Origin: Oasisia sp. SBJ-2009
Lineage: Eukaryota; Annelida; Polychaeta; Sabellida; Siboglinidae
DNA length: 64,000 nucleotides
NCBI GenBank assembly: GCA_964017155.1
Contig: OZ024867.1
Coordinates: forward strand, 20,919,725-20,983,724
Reading direction: 5' to 3'
Position 1 is the first letter of the stretch, and the number at the start of each line of letters is the position of its first letter. This document shows, piece after piece, positions 52,401 to 58,964 of this stretch. Position numbers and translations under genes: made by a program. Under the pieces are notes generated by a model. The model saw only the letters and a program-made list of their open reading frames with translations. It ran no database searches and was not told where the DNA came from.

Positions 52401-53725
52401 TCTCACACCCCTCTCATACCCTCCACCCCTCTCATACCCCTCTCATACCCTCCAACCCACTCACACCCCTCTCACACCCTCCACTTATCCCTCATATTCG
52501 ACAATTAAGCTCCAAAGTAAGTTACATTACATTACATTACATTACATTACATTACATTACATTACATTACAATACAATACATTACATTACATTACATTAC
52601 ATTACATTACATTACATTACATTACATTACAATACAATACAATACAATACAATACAAAACATTACAATACAATACAATACAATACAATACAATACAATAC
52701 AATACAATACATTACAATACATTACAATACAATACAATACAATAACCTTTAATGGTCCCCCCAAAGAGGAAATTCTTGTGATAAATATTCACATAACACA
52801 ACAACATTAGTAGTGACAATTAGTAGTGACCGTGCAAAGTTGTAGGAAAGTAGTGCGCCCCATTGTATCCCCCCATCCTCCCCGATCATTTTCCCCTCCC
52901 CGATTTCGCGTTTAGTAGCCTAACAGACGTTGGAAGAAATGTGTTTTGATAACGGTTTTGATAACGATTTTTTCATCATGTATGTTTCGTAGAGTTCATC
53001 CACTGTAGGGAGTGTCGTGCCAATGGTTTTGCTGGCTGACCGTACTACACGACCTAGCAGCACTCTATTCTTAACTGATAAGCTTCCACCCCAACAAATT
53101 AGACGGTAGCACAGGACTGACTGGACCGTAGATTTATAGAAGAGATTAATTATTGATTATTAATTAATTATTCTACAATAGATGTGTTTATTGTAGTATA
53201 ATTAACTTACTGTGGAGCTTAAAGTCGAAGATGAGTACGACGTTTCGATCCGTCAGCTACGGACCTTGTTCACGTACTGGTGTCACGTGTGTTGCCTCAG
53301 ATTTTGGCGGGATGATTTGATTGTAGATGGCAGGCAGATGGTATCCCTGATCTCTGTTCATGGTAGGGGCTCTCTGTCTGATGTATATGGCCTCCTTCAC
53401 TTTTCTCTTGTGCCAGTTGGATTCACGGGTCAGTACTTTAGTGTTCTTCATGGACACTGAGTGTCCTGTGGCCCGGCAATGATCTCCTAGAATGTAGCTG
53501 ACGGATCGAAACATTAATCATCTTCGACTTTAAGCTCCAAAGTAAGTTAATTATACTACAATAAACCATTCTTGGAGCCATGAACAATATATTCACAATA
53601 GATGTGTTATTGTACGTCTTGTCGTTGCAGACGCTGAAGGGGAGACCGCATTGAACAAGGCCATCCTCCTGGGCAGTGCGTTCCTCATAGACTTCATGTA
53701 TTTCGAGGTGAAGAACAATAACTAA
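28414..53725 (+). CDS. Phospholipid scramblase (PLSCR family), 6 coding exons
   Basis: Palmitoylated, C-terminally anchored membrane protein; family members are linked to Ca2+-dependent movement of phospholipids between leaflets and to signalling. Six exons (319, 78, 193, 112, 97 and 95 nt) join in phase to 297 codons plus stop. Residues 1 to ~75 form a Pro/Gln/Tyr/Gly-rich tail with repeated GYYP motifs. The conserved core begins at PGLEYLASL. It continues with LLGWERNNVYQI (exon 2), TDCCTRQF and the cysteine cluster CCYPCCLQE (exon 3, the likely palmitoylation site), ICCYIKCCADV (exon 4), GEVVKHWAG (exon 5) and the terminal helix GSAFLIDFMYFE (exon 6), which ends in a short VKNNN tail. The ATG has G at -3 and G at +4. 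Intron 2 spans 30314-47359. The segment before the last helix lacks the acidic pattern of the vertebrate Ca2+-binding motif. Which paralogue it corresponds to cannot be decided here. Confidence 0.94.
28733..30235 (+). other. Scramblase intron 1
   Basis: 1.5 kb, A+T-rich, no repeat or second gene recognised. Confidence 0.7.
30236..30313 (+). CDS. Scramblase coding exon 2
   Basis: Acceptor GGTTGGCAG, donor GTAAGA, phase 1 in and out. Encodes LLGWERNNVYQIMDERHQQF, which aligns with the family's first conserved strand block. Confidence 0.92.
30493..32832. mobile_element. 2.3-kb hAT-like element in scramblase intron 2
   Basis: Ends TAGGCTTGGGCAAGGA and, inverted, AGGCCTGGGCAAGGAA. ATTTTAAA flanks both sides. 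A second left end (AGACTTGGGCAAGGATTGTT at ~32113) occurs inside, so a shorter sister copy (~32113-32832) is nested or tandemly fused. Carries a (TA)n tract at 31999-32090. No transposase ORF recognised. Confidence 0.75.
31999..32090. repeat. (AT)n/(AC)n microsatellite
   Basis: AT runs with a short ACACAC and ATAC interruptions, inside the 30493-32832 element. Confidence 0.95.
33301..33498. repeat. 29-bp tandem array, ~7 copies, with ETS/CRE-like core
   Basis: The unit is TTGTGATGTCACTTCCTGTA followed by TGGAACCYR. Seven near-identical copies lie in intron 2 of the scramblase. At least five contain TGATGTCACTTCCTG exactly, the reverse complement of the motif at 28313-28327 in the scramblase promoter region. 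The first copy reads TGACATCACTTCC and the fifth has TTCCGTTAT. Confidence 0.92.
33499..35097 (+). other. Scramblase intron 2 segment without assigned element
   Basis: Near 33640 there is a LINE-tail-like AAATTTTATTTAGCAAC. A degraded tRNA-like head may lie near 34975-35060 (GGGTGGTTAACACACCC, GGGTTTAATACC). Otherwise unassigned. Confidence 0.5.
35098..35194. repeat. (AT)n/(TGTA)n microsatellite
   Basis: AT runs around a TGTATGTATGTATG core. Confidence 0.95.
35511..35814 (+). mobile_element. GACGGGT hAT-like MITE, copy 3
   Basis: GACCACCC flanks exactly (35503-35510 and 35815-35822) if one C of the end is counted as lost. Confidence 0.88.
35893..36212 (-). mobile_element. tRNA-derived SINE (family 2), copy 1
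   Basis: Minus-strand head has A box TGGCTCAGGGGTAGAGC and B box GGTTCGAATCC. The central domain contains CAGTTCACTCAGCTGTATAA and the tail AAAGCGCTTTGAA...CTATATAAG. The best-preserved copy of the family. Confidence 0.85.
36337..36633 (-). mobile_element. GACGGGT hAT-like MITE, copy 4
   Basis: Perfect 8-bp flanking duplication CTGGAACT (36329-36336 and 36634-36641), which fixes both ends. Confidence 0.93.
37431..37720 (+). mobile_element. GACGGGT hAT-like MITE, copy 5
   Basis: Flanks CTCATAGT and CTCGTAGT (7/8). Ends CATACCTTTATCTAGAG and ...GCATAAAGCCCTG. Confidence 0.88.
38117..38162. repeat. (AT)n microsatellite
   Basis: Short AT tract in scramblase intron 2. Confidence 0.9.
38492..38787 (-). 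mobile_element. GACGGGT hAT-like MITE, copy 6
   Basis: Perfect flanking duplication GTTGGTAC (38484-38491 and 38788-38795), which also fits the nTnnnnAn pattern reported for many hAT targets. Confidence 0.93.
38796..40395 (+). other. Scramblase intron 2 segment without assigned element
   Basis: A+T-rich. A small inverted repeat (TTTATTAATCACT at 39847 and AGTGATTAATAAA at 39965) and recurrent AAAGGGATTCTTTG at 39688 and 39749. No gene. Confidence 0.5.
40396..40470. repeat. (AT)n microsatellite
   Basis: AT tract with GTATATATG interruptions in scramblase intron 2. Confidence 0.9.
40507..41003. mobile_element. ~500-bp inverted-repeat element with GTCCACA motifs
   Basis: Ends ATGCCCAGTCCACAC and, inverted, ATGCCCTGTCCACACC. 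At least four further YGTCCACA motifs lie inside. It is markedly more G+C-rich than the flanks, which is why overlapping open frames appear. Superfamily not assigned. Confidence 0.6.
41215..41530 (+). mobile_element. GACGGGT hAT-like MITE, copy 7
   Basis: Flanks ATCTGGGG and ATTTGGGA (6/8). Ends CATAGCTTTATCTAGAG and ...ATGAAGCCCTG. Confidence 0.85.
41675..41784. repeat. Near-perfect ~45-bp-arm palindrome
   Basis: GTGGTGTTTGCTTTTTTAA and its inverse sit around a ~10-base loop. The stem extends outward through TAGTCTAT and CTCTGACAGTAAT on both sides. It lies directly 5' of the LINE 3' fragment at 41785. Confidence 0.8.
41785..42140 (+). mobile_element. LINE 3' end (CR1/L2-like) with CATT tail
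   Basis: Short open frame RQLPSLQQFKKSLKSTLLSS ending at 41883, the typical extreme C-terminus of these LINEs. An A+T-rich 3' UTR and a CATTCATTCATTC tail near 42120 follow. Lies in scramblase intron 2. Confidence 0.7.
42225..42557. mobile_element. 333-bp MITE with CCCAGCAAACAAGGA ends
   Basis: CCCAGCAAACAAGGA at 42225 and its inverse TCCTTGTTTGCTGGG ending at 42557. Subterminal repeats of ACTGGTAC / ACTGGTTC and TTCACGTGAA-type palindromes. No coding potential. Confidence 0.75.
43365..45213. mobile_element. 1.85-kb hAT-like element, perfect 8-bp target duplication
   Basis: Ends CAGACCTGTTAAGT and, inverted, CAGACCTGTTAAGT. GTTGGAAA flanks at 43357-43364 and 45214-45221. The middle (44090-44445) has several overlapping short open frames in more G+C-rich sequence, possibly decayed coding sequence that I cannot assign. 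Confidence 0.85.
44697..45084. mobile_element. hAT-like MITE nested in the 43365-45213 element
   Basis: Ends CAGGGTTG and CAACCCTG, with repeated TTGATTTAATC / GATTAAATCGAAAAA motifs near both ends. Perfect 8-bp flank ATTTTACA (44689-44696 and 45085-45092). Inserted after the host element, which gives the order of events. Confidence 0.88.
45717..46053 (+). mobile_element. tRNA-derived SINE (family 2), copy 2
   Basis: Same A box (TGGCTCAGGAC variant), B box GGGTTCGAATCCTG, the central ATAGACAGTGGTGGATATGT and the end GCGCTATATAAAAACTTACC. Confidence 0.85.
46060..46740 (+). other. Scramblase intron 2 segment before the 22-bp array
   Basis: Nothing recognised until degenerate repeat units begin near 46670. 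Confidence 0.5.
46750..47315. repeat. 22-bp minisatellite, ~25 copies
   Basis: Unit CACACTGTATCACACAAACC plus AA, with TAT/TGT/CAT/CGAAT variants. Because 22 is not a multiple of 3 the frame rotates, and all three + frames stay open over long stretches. The array ends about 45 bases before scramblase exon 3. Confidence 0.97.
47360..47552 (+). CDS. Scramblase coding exon 3 (Cys cluster)
   Basis: Acceptor CCCTACAG, donor GTAAGT, phase 1 in and phase 2 out. Encodes TDCCTRQFLGNIRPFTINL and the palmitoylation-type cluster CCYPCC. A 22-bp minisatellite ends about 50 bases upstream. Confidence 0.94.
47590..48468. mobile_element. MITE with CAGGGCCCASTTTCATG ends in scramblase intron 3
   Basis: Left end CAGGGCCCACTTTCATGGAG and right end, inverted, CAGGGCCCAGTTTCATGAAG. 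It starts 38 bases after the exon 3 donor and carries a nested element at 47625-48007. The right end abuts the 24-bp minisatellite exactly. Confidence 0.75.
47625..48007. mobile_element. Nested long-TIR MITE flanked by TTAA
   Basis: Arms of ~110 bases: GGGGGCACTGTATGGGATTG, then ACTCGTAACGGCAA and GGCCGACCC, mirrored at the right end (48007). TTAA on both sides (47621-47624 and 48008-48011) suits a TTAA-targeting transposase such as piggyBac, although the terminal bases are not the classical CCC. Confidence 0.7.
48466..49131. repeat. 24-bp minisatellite, ~28 copies, open on both strands
   Basis: Unit AGTCTGTCAAGGGTATCCTG plus GGGT. As 24 is a multiple of 3, the + strand reads SLSRVSWG and the minus strand LTDYPRIP repeatedly. 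There is no supporting start context, so these are taken as repeat artefacts. Confidence 0.96.
49132..49900. repeat. Higher-order derivative of the 24-bp repeat
   Basis: Longer units (~49-53 bases) combine GTCAAGAGTATCCTGGGGTA with GTATACACGGACTAGTCT, then with GGGGGTAATTTACCAAGAGT. A clear progression from the simple array at 48466-49131. Confidence 0.9.
50062..50173 (+). CDS. Scramblase coding exon 4
   Basis: Acceptor CCTCCAG, donor GTAACT, phase 2 in and phase 0 out. Encodes WSVCTPRYEIFDTTG through ICCYIKCCADVPFK. Confidence 0.92.
51138..51530. mobile_element. TTGAA-rich hAT-like MITE, copy 2 (scramblase intron 4)
   Basis: Ends CAGGGTCCGTACGGGG and, inverted, CAGGGTCCCTACACATCTGG, with repeated GTCTTGAAAAG / CCTTGAA motifs at both ends. 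Flanks share TAATG but no clean 8-bp duplication. It ends 92 bases before exon 5. Confidence 0.8.
51623..51719 (+). CDS. Scramblase coding exon 5
   Basis: Acceptor GTTGTAG, donor GTAAGT, phase 0 in and phase 1 out. Encodes VTRADGADAGEVVKHWAGC through NEFTVS. The intron that follows opens directly into a pyrimidine-rich minisatellite. Confidence 0.9.
51725..52499. repeat. G-free, pyrimidine-rich minisatellite at the exon 5 donor
   Basis: Units such as CCCCTCTCATACCCTCCACC plus TCTCTCACA (~29 bp), with AACCCACTCACA variants. The + strand has no G for ~775 bases, starting only five bases inside intron 5. Confidence 0.96.
52525..52743. repeat. (ATTAC)n/(AATAC)n pentanucleotide tract
   Basis: About 44 pentamers switching between ATTAC and AATAC. 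Probably the expanded 3' tail of the antisense L2-like fragment that follows. Confidence 0.95.
52745..53130 (-). mobile_element. L2-like LINE 3' fragment, antisense
   Basis: The minus strand reads SLSVKNRVLLGRVVRSASKT and LPTVDELYET, the C-terminal pattern of L2/Maui-type elements. It then degenerates toward a 3' end (AAAGGTTATTGTATTG) that runs into the pentanucleotide tract at 52525-52743. That tract is best read as the expanded 3' tail. Confidence 0.65.
53187..53596 (-). mobile_element. Penelope-like element fragment with inverted ends
   Basis: The minus-strand ORF (53514-53257) reads GHSVSMKNTKVLTRESNW, KVKEAIYIRQRAPTMNRDQG and YHLPAIYNQII, the C-terminal pattern of the GIY-YIG-type endonuclease region in Penelope-like retroelements. 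It lies between ~72-bp inverted repeats (53187-53262 and 53494-53565) that begin TTTATTGTAGTATAATTAAC. ACAATAGATGTGTT occurs on both sides (53175-53188 and 53595-53608), a possible target duplication. It ends ~22 bases before scramblase exon 6. Confidence 0.75.
53631..53725 (+). CDS. Scramblase coding exon 6 (C-terminal helix and stop)
   Basis: Acceptor GTCGTTGCAG. Encodes AEGETALNKAILLGSAFLID, FMYFEVKNNN and TAA. The membrane-embedded terminal helix is the best-conserved family feature. A Penelope-like insertion ends about 22 bases upstream. Confidence 0.93.
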
Positions 53726-54585
53726 GAACCCCCTCCAGTCAAAGGTTTACCCCGATGTGACATGCGGTCGATGACCCCTCAGTCTGCGTACCGTTTGGAA
53801 AGTGATTTGGGAAAGGCACCTTTCTTCCGTTATTTCAGAATCACCCGCTTATATAAGGCTGACTCGGGACATTGTAAAGAACACGCACGGAAAGGGGCAA
53901 GGTGCAATTCCCCCTTTTTCGTTGTTTGATAATACAGAAAATTCTTTTTGGTTTACTAAAATTTTTATTCAAGTTATTCTCCCCCATGGATTGCTACATG
54001 TGAATGAATTTAGTCGAAATATGTACCTGTAATATATATATATATATATACAAACAAATCTTTATACATTGTACAAATTAGGATAGAAATAATCTACAAA
54101 ACTAAACATTTCCATAATTGTAAGCACATTTTGAACTATGAAACGAACGAAATGAGTACACAATTGCACTTTGCCCAACTTAGTTGTTCCTCAACTTAGG
54201 AACAAAGAGGGTTGATCGGGAGACGGTTATAATTACAGCGTCACCACGTGTTTAGCTGAAGTGTGTGTGGTCTGCGTAAATTAATGTATTCAGATGTAAT
54301 GCAATCCGTAGCTGCATCAGGATTATAGTGGCAGATTTGTTACAAACCAATTTGTTATCATGTCTTGATATGGATAATCTACTGGTTGCATTCCGTTAGC
54401 GTCGTCATTTGTTAAATTGGGCAGCAAAGATCACATAAAATGCGCTAAATTTACCAGGAACTCTGCCTTGTTATTGGCTTGGACTTGATTCAGTTTAAGT
54501 CAACGTGTTTCTTGTTCAGTTGTGTGCTTTGTGGATAAATCAAAATGTCTACATTGGTTCAGTTTTACATAAATATAACGGTGTT

Positions 54586-55051
54586 GCGCTTACATTTTTC
54601 CGGTCGTTAAAAACGTTCTGATTGACGTTTCTGTGCATGCGCAACAAATGTAAAATCATCAATGTCCATCGAAACAACAAAGCATTTTCGGTATAAATGC
54701 CACGAGCTGTTCGTTAAATTCCCTATGATGATTACTGTGAAGAGTTTTTTTAAATGTTGTTTAATGCAATAAAATATATTGTTTTTTTTCAATCACTGTC
54801 ATGGATTATGACGCACTAGTCACGTGATTTACGCCTGCTATCAAAGTATGCCTCAAAACTTGTTTGCCTCGTGTTAATTTGCGACAAATAACTTTGCAGA
54901 GAGGTTATAATATATACATCCTAACGAACAACCTGTAGTATTTATACCATAAATGCTTTGTCGTTTCGCTGCACATTAATGAGTTTACAGATATTGCGCA
55001 TGCGCAGAAACGTCAATCTGAATGTTTATAACGCCGGAAAAATGTAAGCGC
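54586..55051. mobile_element. Long-TIR MITE downstream of the scramblase
   Basis: Arms of ~115 bases start GCGCTTACATTTTTCCGG and end CCGGAAAAATGTAAGCGC. Both arms keep GACGTTTCTG(T/C)GCATGCGCAA and the ACAAAGCATTT block. A ~230-base core has AACTTGTTTGCCTCGTGTTA. No clear target duplication. Confidence 0.8.
54768..54773 (+). terminator. Candidate scramblase polyadenylation signal
   Basis: First clear AATAAA found downstream of the stop codon, about 1.04 kb away. It falls inside the long-TIR MITE at 54586-55051, so if used the 3' end would be transposon-derived. Motif evidence only. Confidence 0.3.
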
Positions 55052-56365
55052 TACAAGGGTTCAGAGGATTGAGACGGAATACGACTGTAAAGTCACATCT
55101 GGTTATACCAAGAACGTACATAGCTTGTCCCGAAAGGTGGCATATCTGAAATTGTATTTGTAGAGAATGTCAGGTAAATGAACCAGTTATTGGACAGTTT
55201 GGTTTTTTGGACTTTATCTTAAAATTCTGCGAAAAAATTTTAAAGAATGAAAGGCACCACCAGCTGGTGTTGTTGTCATGACAACGTTGATGAATTGGTG
55301 AGGTCACATGCTGTCCAATATTTACATTTACCCTATTTATTCAAGATCTGAAATTAGTGGTAGAGATTAAATATTTACTCAAGATCTGAAATTGTATGTG
55401 TTGTGCAGAGATTAAATTTACTCGGGATATTTAAGGTAAATTATCCGAATATATATATATGTGTGGTAACACAACACATATATATATTCAGATAATTTTT
55501 ACAATGATCACGTGGTGGAAGTGCTTTCTGTTCACGTACCTGCAAAATACTTTAGCTCTTTTATTGGTGGTTTTGCGTGGATTTTATATTTACCCTAATC
55601 ATAGGGGCAACAGGAGAGGGCAAAAAATCTGAGTAGTATATATATCTCTAGTAGCAGTCAATGTGTAATTATATATGACTATGTGTCAAGTAATTGGTAC
55701 ATTAAAGGTGGTTAAGGTTAATGTGTATTCGTGTGAACTTAAGTTATTGATTAAGATATTTTGACAGCTGTGTCAATTCCTGTAGTAGTTGACAATGCCC
55801 CGTCAACCATGCATCGCTGCTAAAAATGATATTTATTGATAAAAACATTTAGTGTTTTGATACCGGATATTTACTGTGCGTAGTCAGGATATTGATTAAA
55901 GGAATGTTGTCCGTTGTTGTTATAGTACAATTATGCATGCTTGTTAACTTTTTCTTATGGTTATACTGGCTTATATCAACCACATTTCCAGTCCATTGAA
56001 TAATGTAGAAATGTTGGTTTTCTCAATATTTTTATACGTGTCATGATTAAATGTTTCTTGTCGATGTTTGTATACGGTCTCTGAAATTGTTCTAGAATAT
56101 TTACGTTTCTATCACTATTGTTAAGTATGCAAAACAGGAATTTGGTCGATGGAAGAAGTAATGTTACAAAATGTTACGTAAACATTCATAGGGCTCTGTC
56201 ATATTTCAGTAAGAACTATATGTGATATAATACTAGCATAATTTAGTCGTATTGATAATTAGATCATTTCGAAATTAAAGATGACGTTAATATTGTGTTT
56301 CACAAACAAAAACGTTATATTTTCTTACATATTTGTTTTAATCGACAATTAAATGGAACATGACT
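55052..56365. other. Intergenic downstream of the scramblase
   Basis: A palindrome ATTATCCGAATATATATATATG / CATATATATATTCAGATAAT flanks 55440-55497. Otherwise nothing recognised. Confidence 0.5.
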
Positions 56366-56712
56366 GTGGCTATTGCGCTCTTGACCAAGAAAACTTGGGT
56401 TTTGAATTTGTACTGTCGTGTTGAAAGTGGGCATGTTCGTTCACTCTACACTGCTCCAGTTCACTCAGCTGTACGGATGAGTACCTGGCTATAGACAGTG
56501 GTGGATATCTGTATACAGTCTTCAAGCATTAATTGCAGCATGGTGTTTGATCGAACAGAGAGCTAGAGAGTAAAGTGTTGTGTGCTTTGAGCTGACGTCA
56601 GGACTAGATTCTACAACTTTACTCTAGATTGTACAAAGACTAGATGCTATACAACTCTACTCTATAACTGTACAAGGACTAGATACTGTGCAATATAAGA
56701 ACTTACTTTTTA
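56366..56712 (+). mobile_element. tRNA-derived SINE (family 2), diverged copy 3
   Basis: The tRNA head is degraded but the central CAGTTCACTCAGCTGTA and TAGACAGTGGTGGATAT are kept. The 3' half contains three tandem versions of the GGACTAGATNCTAYACAACT end. Confidence 0.7.
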
Positions 56713-56726
56713 CTAACTCAGATCAA

Positions 56727-56953
56727 TTTTTTGCTTAAAATAAATTTATGCAACTTGGGGTGTTAATGGACAAATGGACTACTTTCATGTTACACTTGCT
56801 GTTAAGGAATTCTTGAATTTGCTGCTAGCAGTTTTTTGCTTAAAATATATTTATGCAACTTGGCATACCAGGGGATGTTGGTGGACAAATGGACTACGAT
56901 GTACTTTCATGTTACATTTGCAGTTAAGGAATTCTTGAATTTGCTGCTAGTGT
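56727..56953. repeat. ~110-bp tandem duplication
   Basis: Both halves share TTTTTTGCTTAAAATA, ATTTATGCAACTTGG, TGGACAAATGGACTAC and AAGGAATTCTTGAATTTGCT. The second has a ~15-base insertion. Confidence 0.9.
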
Positions 56954-57041
56954 TGGTAATCCATAATCTGTAGCGATGTCTCAATGATTGGATCATGATG
57001 ATAATGACAACTGTTTTATGTTGTATGGATTTAGATCTAAA

Positions 57042-57138
57042 TCACGCGAATGCCAAAAGGTCACGCGAATGCCAAAAGGTCATGCGAATGCCAAAAGGTC
57101 ACGTGAATGCCAAAAAGTCACGTGAATGCCAAAAGGTC
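57042..57138. repeat. 19-bp tandem repeat, 5 copies
   Basis: Unit CACGCGAATGCCAAAAGGT, with CATGCG and CACGTG variants. Confidence 0.93.
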
Positions 57139-57777
57139 AACGGGCCACAACAAAATGTCAGCTGTACAACTGTCTTCGAGTGTTTTGCGTGCTACCTCAT
57201 GTAACCACTGACTTCGTTGTTTTCAATGATTAAAAATGAGGACACGTTAATTATTAACCAGACTGTGGCCATATCTTTCATTGTTCTCTCTACATGTGTC
57301 GATATAAAAGAACTGGATTTGCGATGGGCGAACTTTGCTGACATAGCGATTGTCTGTTAATTAATACCTGTCCTACTACTGTAGTGGTTGTTATGATTGC
57401 TGAAGCCTGTTACCATAACAACCGATTTATGTCATTCACTCATTGACGTTGACATAGCAACCGAGTTACATCATTCCTTTTCGTTGTGTAACTTGTCGCA
57501 TCCTGTGAAAGATTCTGCATGTTCTCATTCTGTCAAATAACTTTGGTGTCCATTTACACGTTGAATAATAAAGACTTGGTGAAGGGTTTGTTACTGTGTT
57601 GTTTGTCCTGGTCAGTTTAACCCATTGCCCGTGGGGAGGCGGTGTTTTATGATCTTTACCCCTCCTCTTGTGTGGTCACTTCACTTAATTAGGACCATGT
57701 TCCACTCTTGTTAACTCTTTACATTTCTCTCTGTCATCTTCATATAATGCAGTTTCCCTCCTGGGTTTTGTTTCATG

Positions 57778-58768
57778 CTGTCATTCCATCTCTACGTCAT
57801 TCCATATCTCTGTCATTTCATCTGTCATTCCATATGTATGTCGTTCCATCTCTACGTCATTCCATCTCTCTGTCATTCCATCTCTCTGTCATTCCACCTA
57901 TCCATCATTCCATCTATCCATCATTCCACCTATCCGTCATTCCATCTCTCTGTCATTCCATCTATCCATCATTCCATCTCTCTCATTCCATCTCTGTCAT
58001 TCCATCTATCCATCATTCCACCTATCCACCATTCCATCTCTCTGCCATTCCATCTATCCATCATTCCATCTATCCATCTCTCTCTCTCATTCCACCTATC
58101 CATCATTCCATCTCTGTCATTCCATCTATCCATCTCTCTGTCATTCCATCTCTCTGTCATTCCATCTATCCATCATTCCATCTCTCTCTCTCATTCCACC
58201 TATCCATCATTCCATCTCTCTGTCATTCCATCTATCCATCATTCCATCTCTCTGTCATTCCATCTATCCATCATTCAATCTCTCTGTCATTCCATCTCTC
58301 TCATTCCATCTATCCGTCATTCCATCTATCCATCATTCCATCTCTCTGTCATTCCATCTATCCATCATTCCATCTCTCTGTCATTCCACCTATCTATCAT
58401 TCCATCTCTCTCTCATTCCATCTATCCGTCATTCCATATATCCATCATTCCATCTCTCTGTCATTCCATCTATCCATCATTCCATCTCTCTGTCATTCCA
58501 TCTATCCATCATTCCATCTCTCTCTCATTCCACCTATCCATAATTCCATCTCTCTGTCATTCCATATATCCATCATTCCATCTCTCTGTCATTCCATCTC
58601 TCTGTCATTCCATCTATCCATCATTCCATCTATCCATCATTCCATCTCTCTGTCATTCCATCTATCCATCATTCCATCTCTCTGTCATTCCATCTATCCA
58701 TCATTCCATCTCTCTGTCATTCCATCTATCCATCATTCCATCTATCCATCATTCCATCTCTCTGTCAG
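57778..58768. repeat. TTCCATC-type minisatellite, ~1 kb
   Basis: 8- and 16-bp units, CATTCCATCTATCCAT and CATTCCATCTCTCTGT. All + frames are open in phase-shifted copies (FHLSVIPS / SIHHSISL), a repeat artefact. Confidence 0.96.
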
Positions 58769-58964
58769 TTGCCATCTTCTCCTTTCCATACACTTACAGA
58801 CATTCCGTCTTCACACATCAATTGTATGTATCTTGTCTTGCTGATAGTATACTATTAGTTGATTAATTAACAAATAATTAATAAAAGTAATCAATGTCAA
58901 GTATACTGATTACTGACCAGTACTATATGCAGGTATTGCAATGCAGGTATTGCAATACCTCAGG

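Noticed and set aside
51623..52810. 395-codon ORF starting in scramblase exon 5
   Set aside because: The true exon ends at donor GTAAGT at 51720. The rest is read-through of the CTC-rich and pentanucleotide repeats.
53500..53560. Hammerhead ribozyme in the Penelope-like ends
   Set aside because: CTGACGGATCGAAAC lacks the CTGANGA core and the stem III closing pair did not fit when folded by hand. Left as a check only.
57708..58866. Two long ORFs of Ser/His/Ile/Pro-rich sequence
   Set aside because: Frame-shifted copies of the TTCCATC minisatellite, with no start context or non-repetitive domain.
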